A stretch of DNA of 59,799 bases from Streptomyces olivaceoviridis (lineage in GTDB: Bacteria > Actinomycetota > Actinomycetes > Streptomycetales > Streptomycetaceae): NCBI RefSeq assembly GCF_014650115.1, contig NZ_BMUI01000038.1, positions 1-59,799 of the forward strand. The letters run 5' to 3'. Under the pieces are notes generated by a model. That model was not told the DNA's origin. It ran no database searches and saw only the letters and a list, made by a program, of their open reading frames with translations. Below are positions 1-10,835 of this stretch, piece after piece (positions within the stretch are counted from its first letter, which is position 1; each line of letters begins with the position of its first letter). The position numbers were made by a program, and so were the translations under genes.

Positions 1-2
1 CT

Positions 3-158
3 GGCGTCGTCTGGTCCTCGGTCTTCGATATCGCCCCGGTGCTCGGCGTTCGGCGCCGCCCGGCCCTCGGCGTCCGGCGTCGCCCGCTCCCCGGCGTCCG
101 GCGTCGTCTGGTCCTCGGTCTTCGATATCGCCCCGGTGCTCGGCGTTCGGCGCCGCCC
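3..158. repeat. 59-bp exact direct repeat (two copies) in GC-rich sequence
   Basis: Bases 3-61 are repeated exactly at 100-158, and both copies lie among shorter variants of the motif GGCGTCCGGCG. The copies are 97 bp apart, which is not a multiple of three, so the repeat is not an in-frame protein repeat. No gene start, ribosome site or recognisable domain was found in bases 1-400; it may be intergenic sequence or the edge of a low-complexity gene outside the window. Confidence 0.7.
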
Positions 159-406
159 AGCCCCCGGCATCCGGCGCCCCCGGCCCGCTCCCCGGGCATC
201 CGGAGCCGCCCAGCCCACGGCATCCGGCGCCCCCGGCTCCTCCCCACGCGCCCGACCCCTACCGGCGGCGTTTCCCGTTCCGCCTCTTGACGCCAGTGGT
301 CCGGACCTTTAGTTTCACGCCTTAAACAAAGCCCCGCAGGTCCCAACGGCCGAATGTCCCCCGGCTGTTGGGTCTGCGGTCCCCCACCGAAAGGCCACCC
401 GCCCAC

Positions 407-2590
<2,184 letters not shown>

Positions 2591-2595
2591 GCGAA

Positions 2596-2681
2596 GGGGA
2601 CGACCTTCCGGACGTGTGAGCCCGGCGTGTCCTGGATACGCGGTCTGCACGGCTCCACCGTCCGTCCGGAAGGTCGTCCCC
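2596..2681 (+). terminator. 19-bp perfect inverted repeat between the lectin gene and the Mo-hydroxylase operon
   Basis: Bases 2596-2614 and 2663-2681 are exact reverse complements (GGGGACGACCTTCCGGACG and its partner), separated by 48 bases. The left arm begins six bases after the lectin gene stop and the right arm ends four bases before the next ATG (2686). It could be a rho-independent-type terminator without a U tract. Because it fills the ribosome-binding position of the next gene, it could instead control translation of the 2Fe-2S subunit. Confidence 0.55.
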
Positions 2682-2685
2682 CGCC

Positions 2686-3213
2686 ATGACCAGCGCATCC
2701 CACCACTCCGAGGTCACCCTCCGGGTCAACGGCAAACCCCACACCCTGCGCGTCGACCACCGGCGCGTGCTGCTCGACCTGCTGCGTGAGGACCTGGACC
2801 TCACCGGCTCCAAGAAGGGCTGCGACCACGGCCAGTGCGGTGCCTGCACCGTGCTGGTCGACGGGCGCCGCCTCAACAGCTGTCTGCTCCTCGCCGTCAC
2901 CCTCGACGGCAGCGAGATCACCACCGTCGAGGGCCTGGGCGGCGACCGCGAGGAGCCGCACCCGCTCCAGCGGGCCTTCCTGGACCGCGACGCCTTCCAG
3001 TGCGGCTACTGCACCCCCGGCCAGCTCTGCTCCGCGGTGGGCATGCTCGCCGAGGCCGCGGCCGGCCACCCCTCCCACGTCACCGACCCGGCGGCCCCCA
3101 CCGAGGGACCCGTACCGCTGGACCGGCCCGAGATCCGCGAACGGATGAGCGGCAACCTGTGCCGCTGCGGTGCCTATCCACGCATCGTCGAGGCGATCGA
3201 GGACGTGATCTGA
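2686..3213 (+). CDS. Molybdenum hydroxylase [2Fe-2S] subunit (PaoA/YagT-like)
   Basis: The 175-residue electron-transfer subunit of a xanthine-oxidase-family enzyme. The N-terminal plant-ferredoxin-type cluster is bound by C46, C51, C54 (GCDHGQCGAC) and C66. The C-terminal helical domain holds the second cluster with C106, C109 (QCGYC) and C159, C161 (LCRCG). It passes electrons from the Mo site to the FAD subunit. E. coli PaoA carries a Tat signal, but this protein starts directly in the ferredoxin fold, so the complex is probably cytoplasmic. It is first in an operon of three subunit genes. No Shine-Dalgarno sequence precedes the ATG; a long inverted repeat sits there instead. The substrate is unknown (aldehyde or N-heterocycle). 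Confidence 0.92.
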   Translation: MTSASHHSEVTLRVNGKPHTLRVDHRRVLLDLLREDLDLTGSKKGCDHGQCGACTVLVDGRRLNSCLLLAVTLDGSEITTVEGLGGDREEPHPLQRAFLDRDAFQCGYCTPGQLCSAVGMLAEAAAGHPSHVTDPAAPTEGPVPLDRPEIRERMSGNLCRCGAYPRIVEAIEDVI

Positions 3214-4209
3214 GTGAACGGCTTCGGATACCTCAGGCCCGGCAGCGTCCAGGAGGCCGTCGAGGCCCACGCCGCCCAGCCCGGCGCCCGCTACCTGGCC
3301 GGCGGCACCAACCTGGTCGACCTGCTGAAGCTCGGCGTGGAGCGGCCCGCCCTCCTCATCGACATCGGCCGGCTGCCGCTGAACGGCATCCAGGAGCTGC
3401 CCGACGGCTCCCTGCGCGTCGGCGCCACCGTCCGCAACAGCGACCTCGCCGCCGACCCGCGCGTCCGCGAGCGCTGGCCGGCCCTGTCCCAGGCGCTCCT
3501 CGCCGGCGCCTCCGCACAGCTGCGCAACGCCGCCACCACCGGCGGCAACCTGCTCCAGCGCACCCGCTGCCCCTACTTCCAGGACCTGGACAAACCCTGC
3601 AACAAACGGGAGCCGGGCAGCGGCTGCGGCGCCCGGGACGGCGTCCACCGCGACCACGCCGTCCTCGGCCACTCCCCGCAGTGCATCGCCACCCACCCCT
3701 CCGACATGGCCGTCGCCCTCGCCGCCCTCGACGCCCAGGTCGAGCTGTACGGCACCGACGGCACCCGGCGCCTGCCGGTGGCCGACTTCCACCGGCTGCC
3801 CGGCGAGCACCCCGAGCGGGACACCTGGATCCGCCCCGGCGAACTGATCACCGGCGTGCTGCTCCCGGCCGCCACCGCCGGTGCCCCGTCCGCCTACCGC
3901 AAGGCCCGGGACCGGGCGTCGTACGCCTTCGCGCTCGCCTCCGTGGCCGTCCTGCTGCGGGTCGCGGACGGCGTCGTCGACCAGGTGGGCGTCGCCTTCG
4001 GCGGGCTCGCCCACCGGCCCTGGCGGGCCCGGCACACCGAACTGGCCCTGCTGGGCGCCCCCGCCACCCCGGCCGCCTTCGAAGGGGCCGTCGCCCTCGA
4101 ACTCGCGCACGCCGAGCCGCTGCGGGACAACGCCTACAAGGTGTCCCTCGCCCGCAACCTCGCCCTGGACGTCCTGAACCGTCTCGCCCCGGCCCCGGCA
4201 GTGGCCTGA
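3214..4209 (+). CDS. Molybdenum hydroxylase FAD subunit with an extra [4Fe-4S] loop (PaoB/YagS-like)
   Basis: A 331-residue FAD-binding subunit. The PCMH-type flavin site is seen at AGGTNLVDLL (about 29-38) and the TTGGNLLQ segment (about 108-115). An inserted loop carries C119, C129, C138 and C157 (pattern RCPYF...PCNKREPGSGC). This is the signature of the additional 4Fe-4S cluster in PaoB and 4-hydroxybenzoyl-CoA-reductase-type subunits; xanthine dehydrogenases lack it. The GTG start directly follows the TGA of the preceding gene (zero spacing), so translation is coupled. The subunit passes electrons on to an external acceptor. Confidence 0.92.
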   Translation: MNGFGYLRPGSVQEAVEAHAAQPGARYLAGGTNLVDLLKLGVERPALLIDIGRLPLNGIQELPDGSLRVGATVRNSDLAADPRVRERWPALSQALLAGASAQLRNAATTGGNLLQRTRCPYFQDLDKPCNKREPGSGCGARDGVHRDHAVLGHSPQCIATHPSDMAVALAALDAQVELYGTDGTRRLPVADFHRLPGEHPERDTWIRPGELITGVLLPAATAGAPSAYRKARDRASYAFALASVAVLLRVADGVVDQVGVAFGGLAHRPWRARHTELALLGAPATPAAFEGAVALELAHAEPLRDNAYKVSLARNLALDVLNRLAPAPAVA

Positions 4210-4237
4210 GCCCTCGCCGGAGGAGCAGGAGGATTCC

Positions 4238-6328
4238 ATGACCGGCACGACCGGCACGACCGGCACCGCCCTGGGCGCCCCCGCCGAGCGCCGGGAAGGG
4301 CGCCAGAAGGTCACCGGCGCCGCCCGCTACGCCGCCGAGTACACCCTGCCCGGCCGCGTCCACGCCTGGCCCGTGCCCGCCGCGGTCACCCGGGGCCGGG
4401 TCACCGCCGTCGACACCTCGGCCGCCCTCGCCCTGCCCGGCGTCCTCGCCGTCCTCACCCCCTTCGACGCGCCCCGGCTCGCCGAGCCCGAGGACGGCAC
4501 GCTCGCCGTGCTCCAGAACCCGGACGTGCCGCACCGGGGCTGGTGCGTGGCCCTGGCCGTCGCCGAGACCCTGGAGACCGCCCGCGCCGCCGCCCGCACC
4601 GTCCGCGTCACCTACGCCACCGCACCCCACGACACCGGCCCCGTCGAGGGCCACCCGGGCGGCTACGAACCGCAGGAAGCGGGCGGTCAGCCCGGCCGGG
4701 TCGAGCACGGCGACCCCGAGGCCGCCTACGCCGCGGCCGAGGTCCGCGTCGACGTCACCTACCGGGTGCCGCCGCTGCACAACCACCCGATGGAGCCGCA
4801 CGCCAGCACGGCCCACTGGGACGGCGACCGGCTCACCGCGTACACCTCCAGCCAGGGCGGTACGACCGTGCGGTCCGTGCTCGCCCAGCTGTTCCGGCTG
4901 CCCGAGGAGCGGATCACCGTCGTCGCCGAGCACGTCGGCGGCGGCTTCGGCTCCAAGGGGACCCCGCGCCCGGACGTCGTCCTCGCCGCGCTCGCCGCCC
5001 GGCACACCGGCCGGCCCGTCACCGTGGCCTACCCCCGCCGGTACCTGCCCACCGTCGTCGGCCACCGCGCCCCGACCGTGCAGCGGCTGCGGCTCGGCGC
5101 GCACCCGGACGGCCGGCTCACCGCCCTGCTGCACGACGTCACCACCCAGACCTCCCGCGTGAAGGAGTTCGTGGAATACGCCGGGGTGGTCTCCCGTGTC
5201 ATGTACGCCACCCCCAACCTGCGCAGCGTCCACCACGTGGTGCCGCTGGACGTGCCCACCCCGTCCTGGATGCGGGCCCCCGGCGAGTCACCCGGCATGT
5301 ACGCCCTGGAGTCCGCCATGGACGAACTCGCCGACGCGCTCGGCGTGGACCCGGTGGAACTGCGCGTGCGCAACGAACCGGAGCGGGAACCGGGCAGCGG
5401 CAAGCCGTTCAGCAGCCGGCACGTCGTGGAGTGCCTGCGCGAGGGCGCCCGCCGCTTCGGCTGGACCGGCCGCGACCCGCGCCCCGGCGTCCGCCGCGAG
5501 GGCCCGCTGCTGATCGGCACCGGCGTGGCCGCCGCCACCTACCCCGTGCAGGTCGCCCCGTCCACCGCCACCGCCGAGGCCCGGCCCGACGGCACCTTCG
5601 TCATCCGGGTCAACGCGGCCGACATCGGCACCGGAGCCCGTACCGTCCTCGCCCAGATCGCCGCCGACGCCCTCGGCGTCCCCCTGGAGCGGGTGCGCAC
5701 CGAGGTCGGCCACAGCGATCTGCCGCCGGCCCCGCTGGCCGGGGGGTCCATGGGCACCGCCTCCTGGGGCTGGGCCGTGCACGAGGCGTGCACCCGGCTC
5801 GCCGCCCATCCCGAGGAGGGGCCGACGGTCCGCGCCGACACCACCGGGACGGCCGACGCGGAAAGCCCCTACGCGCGGCACGCGTTCGGCGCGCACTTCG
5901 CCGAGGTCGCCGTCGACACCGTCACCGGCGAGGTCCGGGTGTGCCGGCTGCTCGGCGTCTTCGCCGCCGGGCGGATCCTCAACGCCCGCACCGCACGCTC
6001 CCAGTTCACCGGTGCCATGGTCATGGGCCTCGGCATGGCCCTCACCGAACACAGCACCCTGGACCCGGCGTTCGGCGACTTCCCCGAGGCCGACCTCGCC
6101 TCCTACCACGTGCCCGTCCACGCCGACGTCCCCGGCATCGAAGCCGACTGGATCGACGAACACGACACCCACCTCAACCCCATGGGCAGCAAGGGCATCG
6201 GCGAGATCGGCATCGTCGGCACCGCCGCCGCCCTCGGCAACGCCGTCCACCACGCCACCGGCATCCGCTTCCGCACCCTCCCCCTCACCCCCGACCGGAT
6301 CCTCGCCGGCCTGCTGTCCGAGGGGTGA
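4238..6328 (+). CDS. Molybdenum hydroxylase catalytic (Mo-MCD binding) subunit (PaoC/YagR-like)
   Basis: The 696-residue catalytic subunit. Cofactor-binding motifs are GGGFGSKG, MRAPGESPG and GGSMGTASWGW. The base/nucleophile glutamate is E656 in GSKGIGEIG, near the C-terminus as in PaoC and xanthine dehydrogenase. AGGAGG at 4227-4232 is five bases before the ATG, a strong ribosome site. The first residues repeat Thr-Gly-Thr, from a short tandem repeat in the DNA. It is third in the operon, and its stop overlaps the GTG of the GH65 gene by four bases. No cofactor insertion chaperone (XdhC/PaoD) is seen next to it. An aldehyde oxidoreductase is the best guess, because the FAD subunit has the PaoB-type iron-sulfur loop. 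Confidence 0.92.
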   Translation: MTGTTGTTGTALGAPAERREGRQKVTGAARYAAEYTLPGRVHAWPVPAAVTRGRVTAVDTSAALALPGVLAVLTPFDAPRLAEPEDGTLAVLQNPDVPHRGWCVALAVAETLETARAAARTVRVTYATAPHDTGPVEGHPGGYEPQEAGGQPGRVEHGDPEAAYAAAEVRVDVTYRVPPLHNHPMEPHASTAHWDGDRLTAYTSSQGGTTVRSVLAQLFRLPEERITVVAEHVGGGFGSKGTPRPDVVLAALAARHTGRPVTVAYPRRYLPTVVGHRAPTVQRLRLGAHPDGRLTALLHDVTTQTSRVKEFVEYAGVVSRVMYATPNLRSVHHVVPLDVPTPSWMRAPGESPGMYALESAMDELADALGVDPVELRVRNEPEREPGSGKPFSSRHVVECLREGARRFGWTGRDPRPGVRREGPLLIGTGVAAATYPVQVAPSTATAEARPDGTFVIRVNAADIGTGARTVLAQIAADALGVPLERVRTEVGHSDLPPAPLAGGSMGTASWGWAVHEACTRLAAHPEEGPTVRADTTGTADAESPYARHAFGAHFAEVAVDTVTGEVRVCRLLGVFAAGRILNARTARSQFTGAMVMGLGMALTEHSTLDPAFGDFPEADLASYHVPVHADVPGIEADWIDEHDTHLNPMGSKGIGEIGIVGTAAALGNAVHHATGIRFRTLPLTPDRILAGLLSEG

Positions 6329-8736
6329 CGGTGACGGGACCGGCGTGGGAGCACCCCTGGGAGTACCCCTGGGAGTACGTCTGGGAGTACGACGGCTACC
6401 GGCCCGCGGAGGAACGCCTTCGGGAGTCCCTGTGCACCCTCGGCAACGGCTACTTCGCCACCCGCGGGGCGCTGCCCGAGTGCACCGCGGACGACGTGCA
6501 CTACCCGGGCACCTACGCGGCCGGCTGCTACAACCGGCTCACCTCCGAGGTCGCCGGGCGCCGGATCGAGAACGAGGACATGGTCAACCTGCCCAACTGG
6601 CTGCCGCTGCGCTTCCGGCCCACAGGCGGGGACTGGCTCACCCCGGACACCGTGCCCGTCACCGAGCACCACCAGGTGCTCCACCTCGATCCCGGCCTGC
6701 TGGAACGCCGTACCCGCTACCCGATCGGACCCGGCGCCACCCTCCTCGTCCGGCAGGTGCGCCTGGTCCACCTGGCCGACCCCCACCTCGCCGCGCTGCG
6801 CACCGAGTTCACCGCCGAGGGCCACACCGTCGAGCTGGACGTCGAGGCCGCGCTCGACGGACGCGTCACCAACTCCGGCGTCGCCCGCTACCGGGACCTG
6901 GACGGCCGGCACCTCAGCCACATCGAGGTCGGCACCAGCGCACCCGGCACGGTCTGGCTGCGCTGCCGCACCCGGGTCTCCGACATCGGCTTCGGACTGG
7001 CCGCCCGGCTGACCGCCGGGGTGCCGGTCACCCACGCCAACGAGGCCCACCGCGCCGTCCAGCGGCTCCGGTTGTCCCTGCCGCCCGGCCGGACGGCCAC
7101 CGTCGACAAGACCGTCGCCCTGCACACCTCCCGGGACCCGGCCATCAGCGACCCGCTGCGCGCGGCCGTGGACCGGGCCGGCGCCGCCCCCGGCTTCGAC
7201 GAACTGCGCGAGACCCACCACGCCACCTGGGAGCAGCTGTGGCGGCGCACCGCGCTCGACGTGCCCGGCGAGGCGGGCAGCATCCTGCGCCTGCACCTGT
7301 TCCACGTGCTCCAGACCCTTTCGCCGCACACCGCCGACCTGGACGTCGGCGTCCCCGCCCGCGGCCTGCACGGCGAGGCCTACCGGGGCCACGTCTTCTG
7401 GGACGAACTCTTCGTCCTGCCCTACCTGAACCTCCACCTCCCCGAGGTCTCCCGCGCCCTGCTCCGCTACCGCCACCGCCGCCTGGACGCCGCCTGCCAC
7501 GCGGCCCGCGACCTCGGCCGGGGCGGCGCGCTCTACCCGTGGCAGAGCGGCAGCGACGGCCGCGAGGAGACCCAGCAGCTGCACCTCAACCCGCGCTCCG
7601 GCCGCTGGCTGCCGGACCACTCCCGGCTCCAGCACCACGTCGGCTCGGCCGTGGCCTACAACGTCTGGCAGTACTGCGAGGCGACCGGCGACATCGAGTT
7701 CCTGCACGGCGAGGGCGCCGAGGTGCTCCTCCAGATCGCCCGCTTCTGGGGGCAGTCGGCGACCTGGGACGACCACCTCGGCCGGTACCGCATCCGGGGC
7801 GTGGTCGGCCCCGACGAGTACCACGACGCCTACCCCGGCGCGGACCGGCCCGGCCTGGACGACAACGCGTACACCAACGTCACCGCCGCCTGGGTGCTCA
7901 TCCGCGCCCTGGAACTGCTGCACGGCCTGCCCGAGCCGCGCCGCCGGGAGCTCACCGAGCTGACCGGTCTCGGCGAGGACGAACCCGACCGCTGGACGGA
8001 GGTCTCCCGCCGCCTGCACATCCCCTTCCACGACGGGGTGATCAGCCAGTTCGACGGCTACGGCGACCTCGCCGAACTGGACTGGGCGGGCTATCGCGGA
8101 CGGTACGACGACATCCGGCGCCTGGACCGCATCCTGGAGGCGGAGGGCGACACCGTCAACCGGTACAAGGCGTCCAAACAGGCCGACGTGCTGATGCTCG
8201 GCTACCTCTTCTCACCGCTCGAACTCCGCGCGCTGTTCCAGCAGTTGGGCTACCACCTGGACGAGCACATCTGGCTCGCGACCGTGGACCACTACCTGCA
8301 CCGCACCAGTCACGGCTCCACCCTCAGCGGCCTGGTCCACGGCTGGATCCTGGCCCGCGCCCGCCGCTCCGACGCCTGGAGCTTCGTCCAGGAGGCGCTG
8401 CGCGGCGACATCGCCGACCTCCAGGGCGGCACCACCGGAGAGGGCATCCACCTCGGCGCGATGGCCGGCACGCTCGACCTCGTCCAGCGCGGACTGACCG
8501 GGCTGGAGACCCGCGCCGGCGGCCTGTGCCTCGACCCGGTCCCGCTGCCCGAGCTGTCCTCCTACGGCTTCGGCATCCGCTACCACGGCCACTGGGGCGT
8601 CCGGCTGCGCCTGCGCAGCGGCCTGCTGGAGATCGCCGTACCGGACTCCGACCGCTCACCCATCGACGTCCGCCTGCGCGACCGCGTCATACCGGTGGGG
8701 CCGGGGGAGACGGCCCGGCTGGTGCTGCCGGACTGA
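6325..8736 (+). CDS. GH65 glycoside hydrolase / disaccharide phosphorylase
   Basis: An 803-residue GH65 protein (maltose, trehalose or kojibiose phosphorylase group). It has an N-terminal beta-sandwich, an (alpha/alpha)6 barrel with FWDELFVLPYL at the substrate pocket, the general acid E498 in VVGPDEYH, and KQADVLML plus the RTSHGS loop in the phosphate/sugar region. It would break an alpha-linked disaccharide, usually with phosphate, to give glucose 1-phosphate. Two in-frame GTG codons (6325, 6331) are candidate starts; the first overlaps the previous TGA, indicating coupling. Residues 8-22 repeat Trp-Glu-His/Tyr-Pro, encoded by a 12-bp tandem repeat at 6346-6390 absent from usual family members. 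Confidence 0.88.
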   Translation: MTVTGPAWEHPWEYPWEYVWEYDGYRPAEERLRESLCTLGNGYFATRGALPECTADDVHYPGTYAAGCYNRLTSEVAGRRIENEDMVNLPNWLPLRFRPTGGDWLTPDTVPVTEHHQVLHLDPGLLERRTRYPIGPGATLLVRQVRLVHLADPHLAALRTEFTAEGHTVELDVEAALDGRVTNSGVARYRDLDGRHLSHIEVGTSAPGTVWLRCRTRVSDIGFGLAARLTAGVPVTHANEAHRAVQRLRLSLPPGRTATVDKTVALHTSRDPAISDPLRAAVDRAGAAPGFDELRETHHATWEQLWRRTALDVPGEAGSILRLHLFHVLQTLSPHTADLDVGVPARGLHGEAYRGHVFWDELFVLPYLNLHLPEVSRALLRYRHRRLDAACHAARDLGRGGALYPWQSGSDGREETQQLHLNPRSGRWLPDHSRLQHHVGSAVAYNVWQYCEATGDIEFLHGEGAEVLLQIARFWGQSATWDDHLGRYRIRGVVGPDEYHDAYPGADRPGLDDNAYTNVTAAWVLIRALELLHGLPEPRRRELTELTGLGEDEPDRWTEVSRRLHIPFHDGVISQFDGYGDLAELDWAGYRGRYDDIRRLDRILEAEGDTVNRYKASKQADVLMLGYLFSPLELRALFQQLGYHLDEHIWLATVDHYLHRTSHGSTLSGLVHGWILARARRSDAWSFVQEALRGDIADLQGGTTGEGIHLGAMAGTLDLVQRGLTGLETRAGGLCLDPVPLPELSSYGFGIRYHGHWGVRLRLRSGLLEIAVPDSDRSPIDVRLRDRVIPVGPGETARLVLPD
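6346..6390 (+). repeat. 12-bp tandem repeat coding a Trp-Glu-Tyr-rich N-terminus
   Basis: Three and three-quarter units of TGGGAGTACCCC (first unit with CAC, third with GTC) start at 6346, 6358, 6370 and 6382, inside the 5' end of the GH65 gene. Each unit adds four residues, so copy-number change keeps the frame. Confidence 0.8.
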
Positions 8737-8737
8737 G

Positions 8738-8774
8738 GCCCGGCCACCGGCCCCCGGGGCGAGGCGCGCCGGGC
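8738..8774. terminator. Bidirectional terminator-like hairpin
   Basis: GCCCGGC at 8738-8744 pairs with GCCGGGC at 8768-8774; CTGAG and CTCAG flank the arms and can extend the stem. It lies between the converging ends of the GH65 gene and the methyltransferase-Nudix gene, where a shared terminator is expected. There is no U tract, as usual in Streptomyces. Confidence 0.45.
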
Positions 8775-8780
8775 GGGGAC

Positions 8781-9824
8781 TCAGCCTTCCGCGACCGGGT
8801 ACCGGTGCACCGGCGGCAGACCGGGCAGCAGTCCCGGCCACACCGTGTCCAGGACGTGCGCGCTCGGCGTGAACAGCGGCCGGGCGAGACCGGGCAGGTC
8901 GGCGGGCTCGTGCCACTCCCAGCGGCGGACCAGCCGTGGCTCGGTGACGACCGGCTCGCCGGTGAACGCCGTGACCTGGACGGCGGCCGTCACCCGGGGC
9001 ATGCCCTCCACGGAGTCCATCAGGACCGCCCGCACCCGCGCGCCGACGGGATCGGCCTTCAGGGACGTCTCCTCCTCCAGCTCCCGCACGGCCGCCGCGG
9101 CGAAGTCCTCGCCCGGCTCGTTCTTGCCGCCGGGCAGCTCCCACACGCCCCGCACCGACCAGCCCAGCAGCACCCGCCCCGCCGCATCCGTGACGACGAC
9201 ACCGGCCCCGGTCAGGGCGTGCGGAGCGGGCCGGCCCTTGCCGGCGCAGACCAGCCCGGCGGGAGCGGGGCCGCGCAGGACGAGCAGGGCCAGGCCGTCG
9301 GCGTCGTACCGCCCGGCGGACTCCCAGCCCGCGCACAGCAGCCCGATCTCCTCCTCGTCGAGCGCCACGCCCCGCTCGCGCTCCGGTACGGCGTCCACCA
9401 CCGGGGTGATCACGCAGAGCGCGCCGCCGGGACGCAGCCGCTCCCGCAGCCGGCCGAGCACCCGCGTGCGGTCGCGGACGAACGCCCAGCCGAGCCGGAC
9501 GGTGATCAAATCGTAGATGCCATGGGGTAGTTGATCCAGGTCGTCGCGTTCGATGTCCAGCTGCCGGTACGTCACCCCGTCCGCGCCGGCGCTCCGGGCC
9601 CCGGCGAGCGCGACGGCGGACCAGTCCACGGCGTCCACCAGGTACCCGGACGCGGCCAGGTGGCGGGCGAGTTCGCCGAGCCCGCAGCCGACGTCCAGGC
9701 AGCGCCCACCCGCCGGAACCGGGACGTGCTCGGCTAGCAGCCGGCGCTCGGCGGGGCCCAGGGACCGGAACCGGCCGCCGCGCGCGTAGTGCGCGTCCCA
9801 CTCCTCGGGTTTCAGCTGTGCCAC
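8781..9824 (-). CDS. Fusion of SAM-dependent methyltransferase and Nudix hydrolase
   Basis: A 347-residue two-domain protein. Residues 1 to about 180 are a class I methyltransferase with the SAM motif LDVGCGLGE (43-51) and VDAVDWS for motif II. Residues about 200-347 are a Nudix hydrolase with the box beginning GGKNEPGE and ending RELEEETSL (232-254), keeping the catalytic RExxEE glutamates. The Nudix half would cleave a nucleoside diphosphate derivative and the methyltransferase acceptor is unknown. Both active sites look intact, so both activities may be real. It runs opposite to its neighbours and appears monocistronic. Confidence 0.88.
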   Translation of the reverse strand: MAQLKPEEWDAHYARGGRFRSLGPAERRLLAEHVPVPAGGRCLDVGCGLGELARHLAASGYLVDAVDWSAVALAGARSAGADGVTYRQLDIERDDLDQLPHGIYDLITVRLGWAFVRDRTRVLGRLRERLRPGGALCVITPVVDAVPERERGVALDEEEIGLLCAGWESAGRYDADGLALLVLRGPAPAGLVCAGKGRPAPHALTGAGVVVTDAAGRVLLGWSVRGVWELPGGKNEPGEDFAAAAVRELEEETSLKADPVGARVRAVLMDSVEGMPRVTAAVQVTAFTGEPVVTEPRLVRRWEWHEPADLPGLARPLFTPSAHVLDTVWPGLLPGLPPVHRYPVAEG

Positions 9825-9968
9825 CGGGCCTCCTCATGACGGTCGATACGCGGACAAGGGGATCATGACCTGGTCACGGCCGGGACACACCGCCGTCCCC
9901 GATCTCGACGGCGCCCCCCGGCGGGACCACCATGGGAGGGCGGTCGAGGACGAGAGGAGCCGCCGCAC

Positions 9969-10778
9969 ATGAGGGTGACCGACGCGCCCTTGCGCGTCCT
10001 GGCCGTGGACGACGAGGAACCCGCGCTCGAAGAACTGCTCTACCTGCTGGGGGAGGACCCGCGGGTCGGCACCGCCGTGCCCGCCCTGGAGGCCACCGAG
10101 GCGCTGCGCCGGCTGAGCCGGGCCATGGCGGAGGGCCCGGGTGGCACGGAGGGCTTCGACGTCGTCTTCCTCGACATCGACATGCCCGGCCTCAGCGGTC
10201 TCGAACTCGCCCGGCTGCTGGGCGGGTTCGCCGCTCCGCCGCTCGTCGTCTTCGTCACCGCCCACGAGGACTTCGCCGTGCGCGCCTTCGACCTCAAGGC
10301 GGTCGACTACCTGCTCAAGCCGCTCCGCAAGGAGCGCTTCGCCGAGGCCGTACGACGGGTCGCCGAGCTCGTCCGGGCCGGACAGGGCCCCCGCCCGGCC
10401 GCCCCCGTGCCGCCCGCGCCCACGGCACCCGCCCTCGGCGACCAGGTGCCCGTCGAACTGGGCGGGGTGACCCGGTTCGTGCCCCTCGCCGACATCACCC
10501 ACGTCGAGGCGCAGGGCGACTACGCGCGGCTGCACACCGGCCAGGGCAGCCACTTGGTGCGGATACCGCTGTCCACCCTGGAGGAGCAGTGGCGCTCCCG
10601 CGGCTTCGTCCGGATCCACCGCAGCCGGCTCGTCGCCCTCGGCCGGATCGAGGAACTCCGCCTGGACGGGGGCAACGTGAGCGTCCGGATCGGCGACCGG
10701 GTCCTCGCCGTCAGCCGCCGCAACGCCCGCGAGCTCCGCGACCTGCTGGCGGGCCGCGCGACCGGCCGGATGCGCTGA
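9969..10778 (+). CDS. LytTR-family response regulator (orphan)
   Basis: A 269-residue response regulator. The receiver domain (about 8-125) has the acidic pair D14/D15, phosphoacceptor D69 (FLDIDMPG), T97 and K117 (LLKPL). A Pro/Ala linker (about 128-148) leads to a LytTR DNA-binding domain (about 155-262, with VRIHRS and ISRRN-like features). GAGGAG lies about 10 bases before the ATG. No histidine kinase gene is adjacent on either side, so its partner is elsewhere. LytTR regulators normally bind short direct repeats upstream of cell-envelope or secretion genes; the target cannot be inferred here. Confidence 0.92.
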   Translation: MRVTDAPLRVLAVDDEEPALEELLYLLGEDPRVGTAVPALEATEALRRLSRAMAEGPGGTEGFDVVFLDIDMPGLSGLELARLLGGFAAPPLVVFVTAHEDFAVRAFDLKAVDYLLKPLRKERFAEAVRRVAELVRAGQGPRPAAPVPPAPTAPALGDQVPVELGGVTRFVPLADITHVEAQGDYARLHTGQGSHLVRIPLSTLEEQWRSRGFVRIHRSRLVALGRIEELRLDGGNVSVRIGDRVLAVSRRNARELRDLLAGRATGRMR

Positions 10779-10822
10779 AGGGTGCGGGGAAGTGCCGTCA
10801 CCCGTCCCGGCCGCCACGCGTG

Positions 10823-10835
10823 TTAGGTTCGTCGA
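10823..10835 (+). promoter_or_regulatory. Probable promoter -10 box for a leaderless mRNA
   Basis: TTAGGTT just upstream of the ATG at 10836 contains a TAnnnT -10 box ending about 8 bases before the start codon, with no ribosome site in between. This is the usual arrangement for a leaderless transcript in Streptomyces. Confidence 0.5.

Noticed and set aside
4543..8736. A 1397-codon continuous frame spanning the Mo subunit and GH65
   Set aside because: Only the part after 6325 looks like a protein; the earlier part is an out-of-frame reading of the Mo subunit gene.
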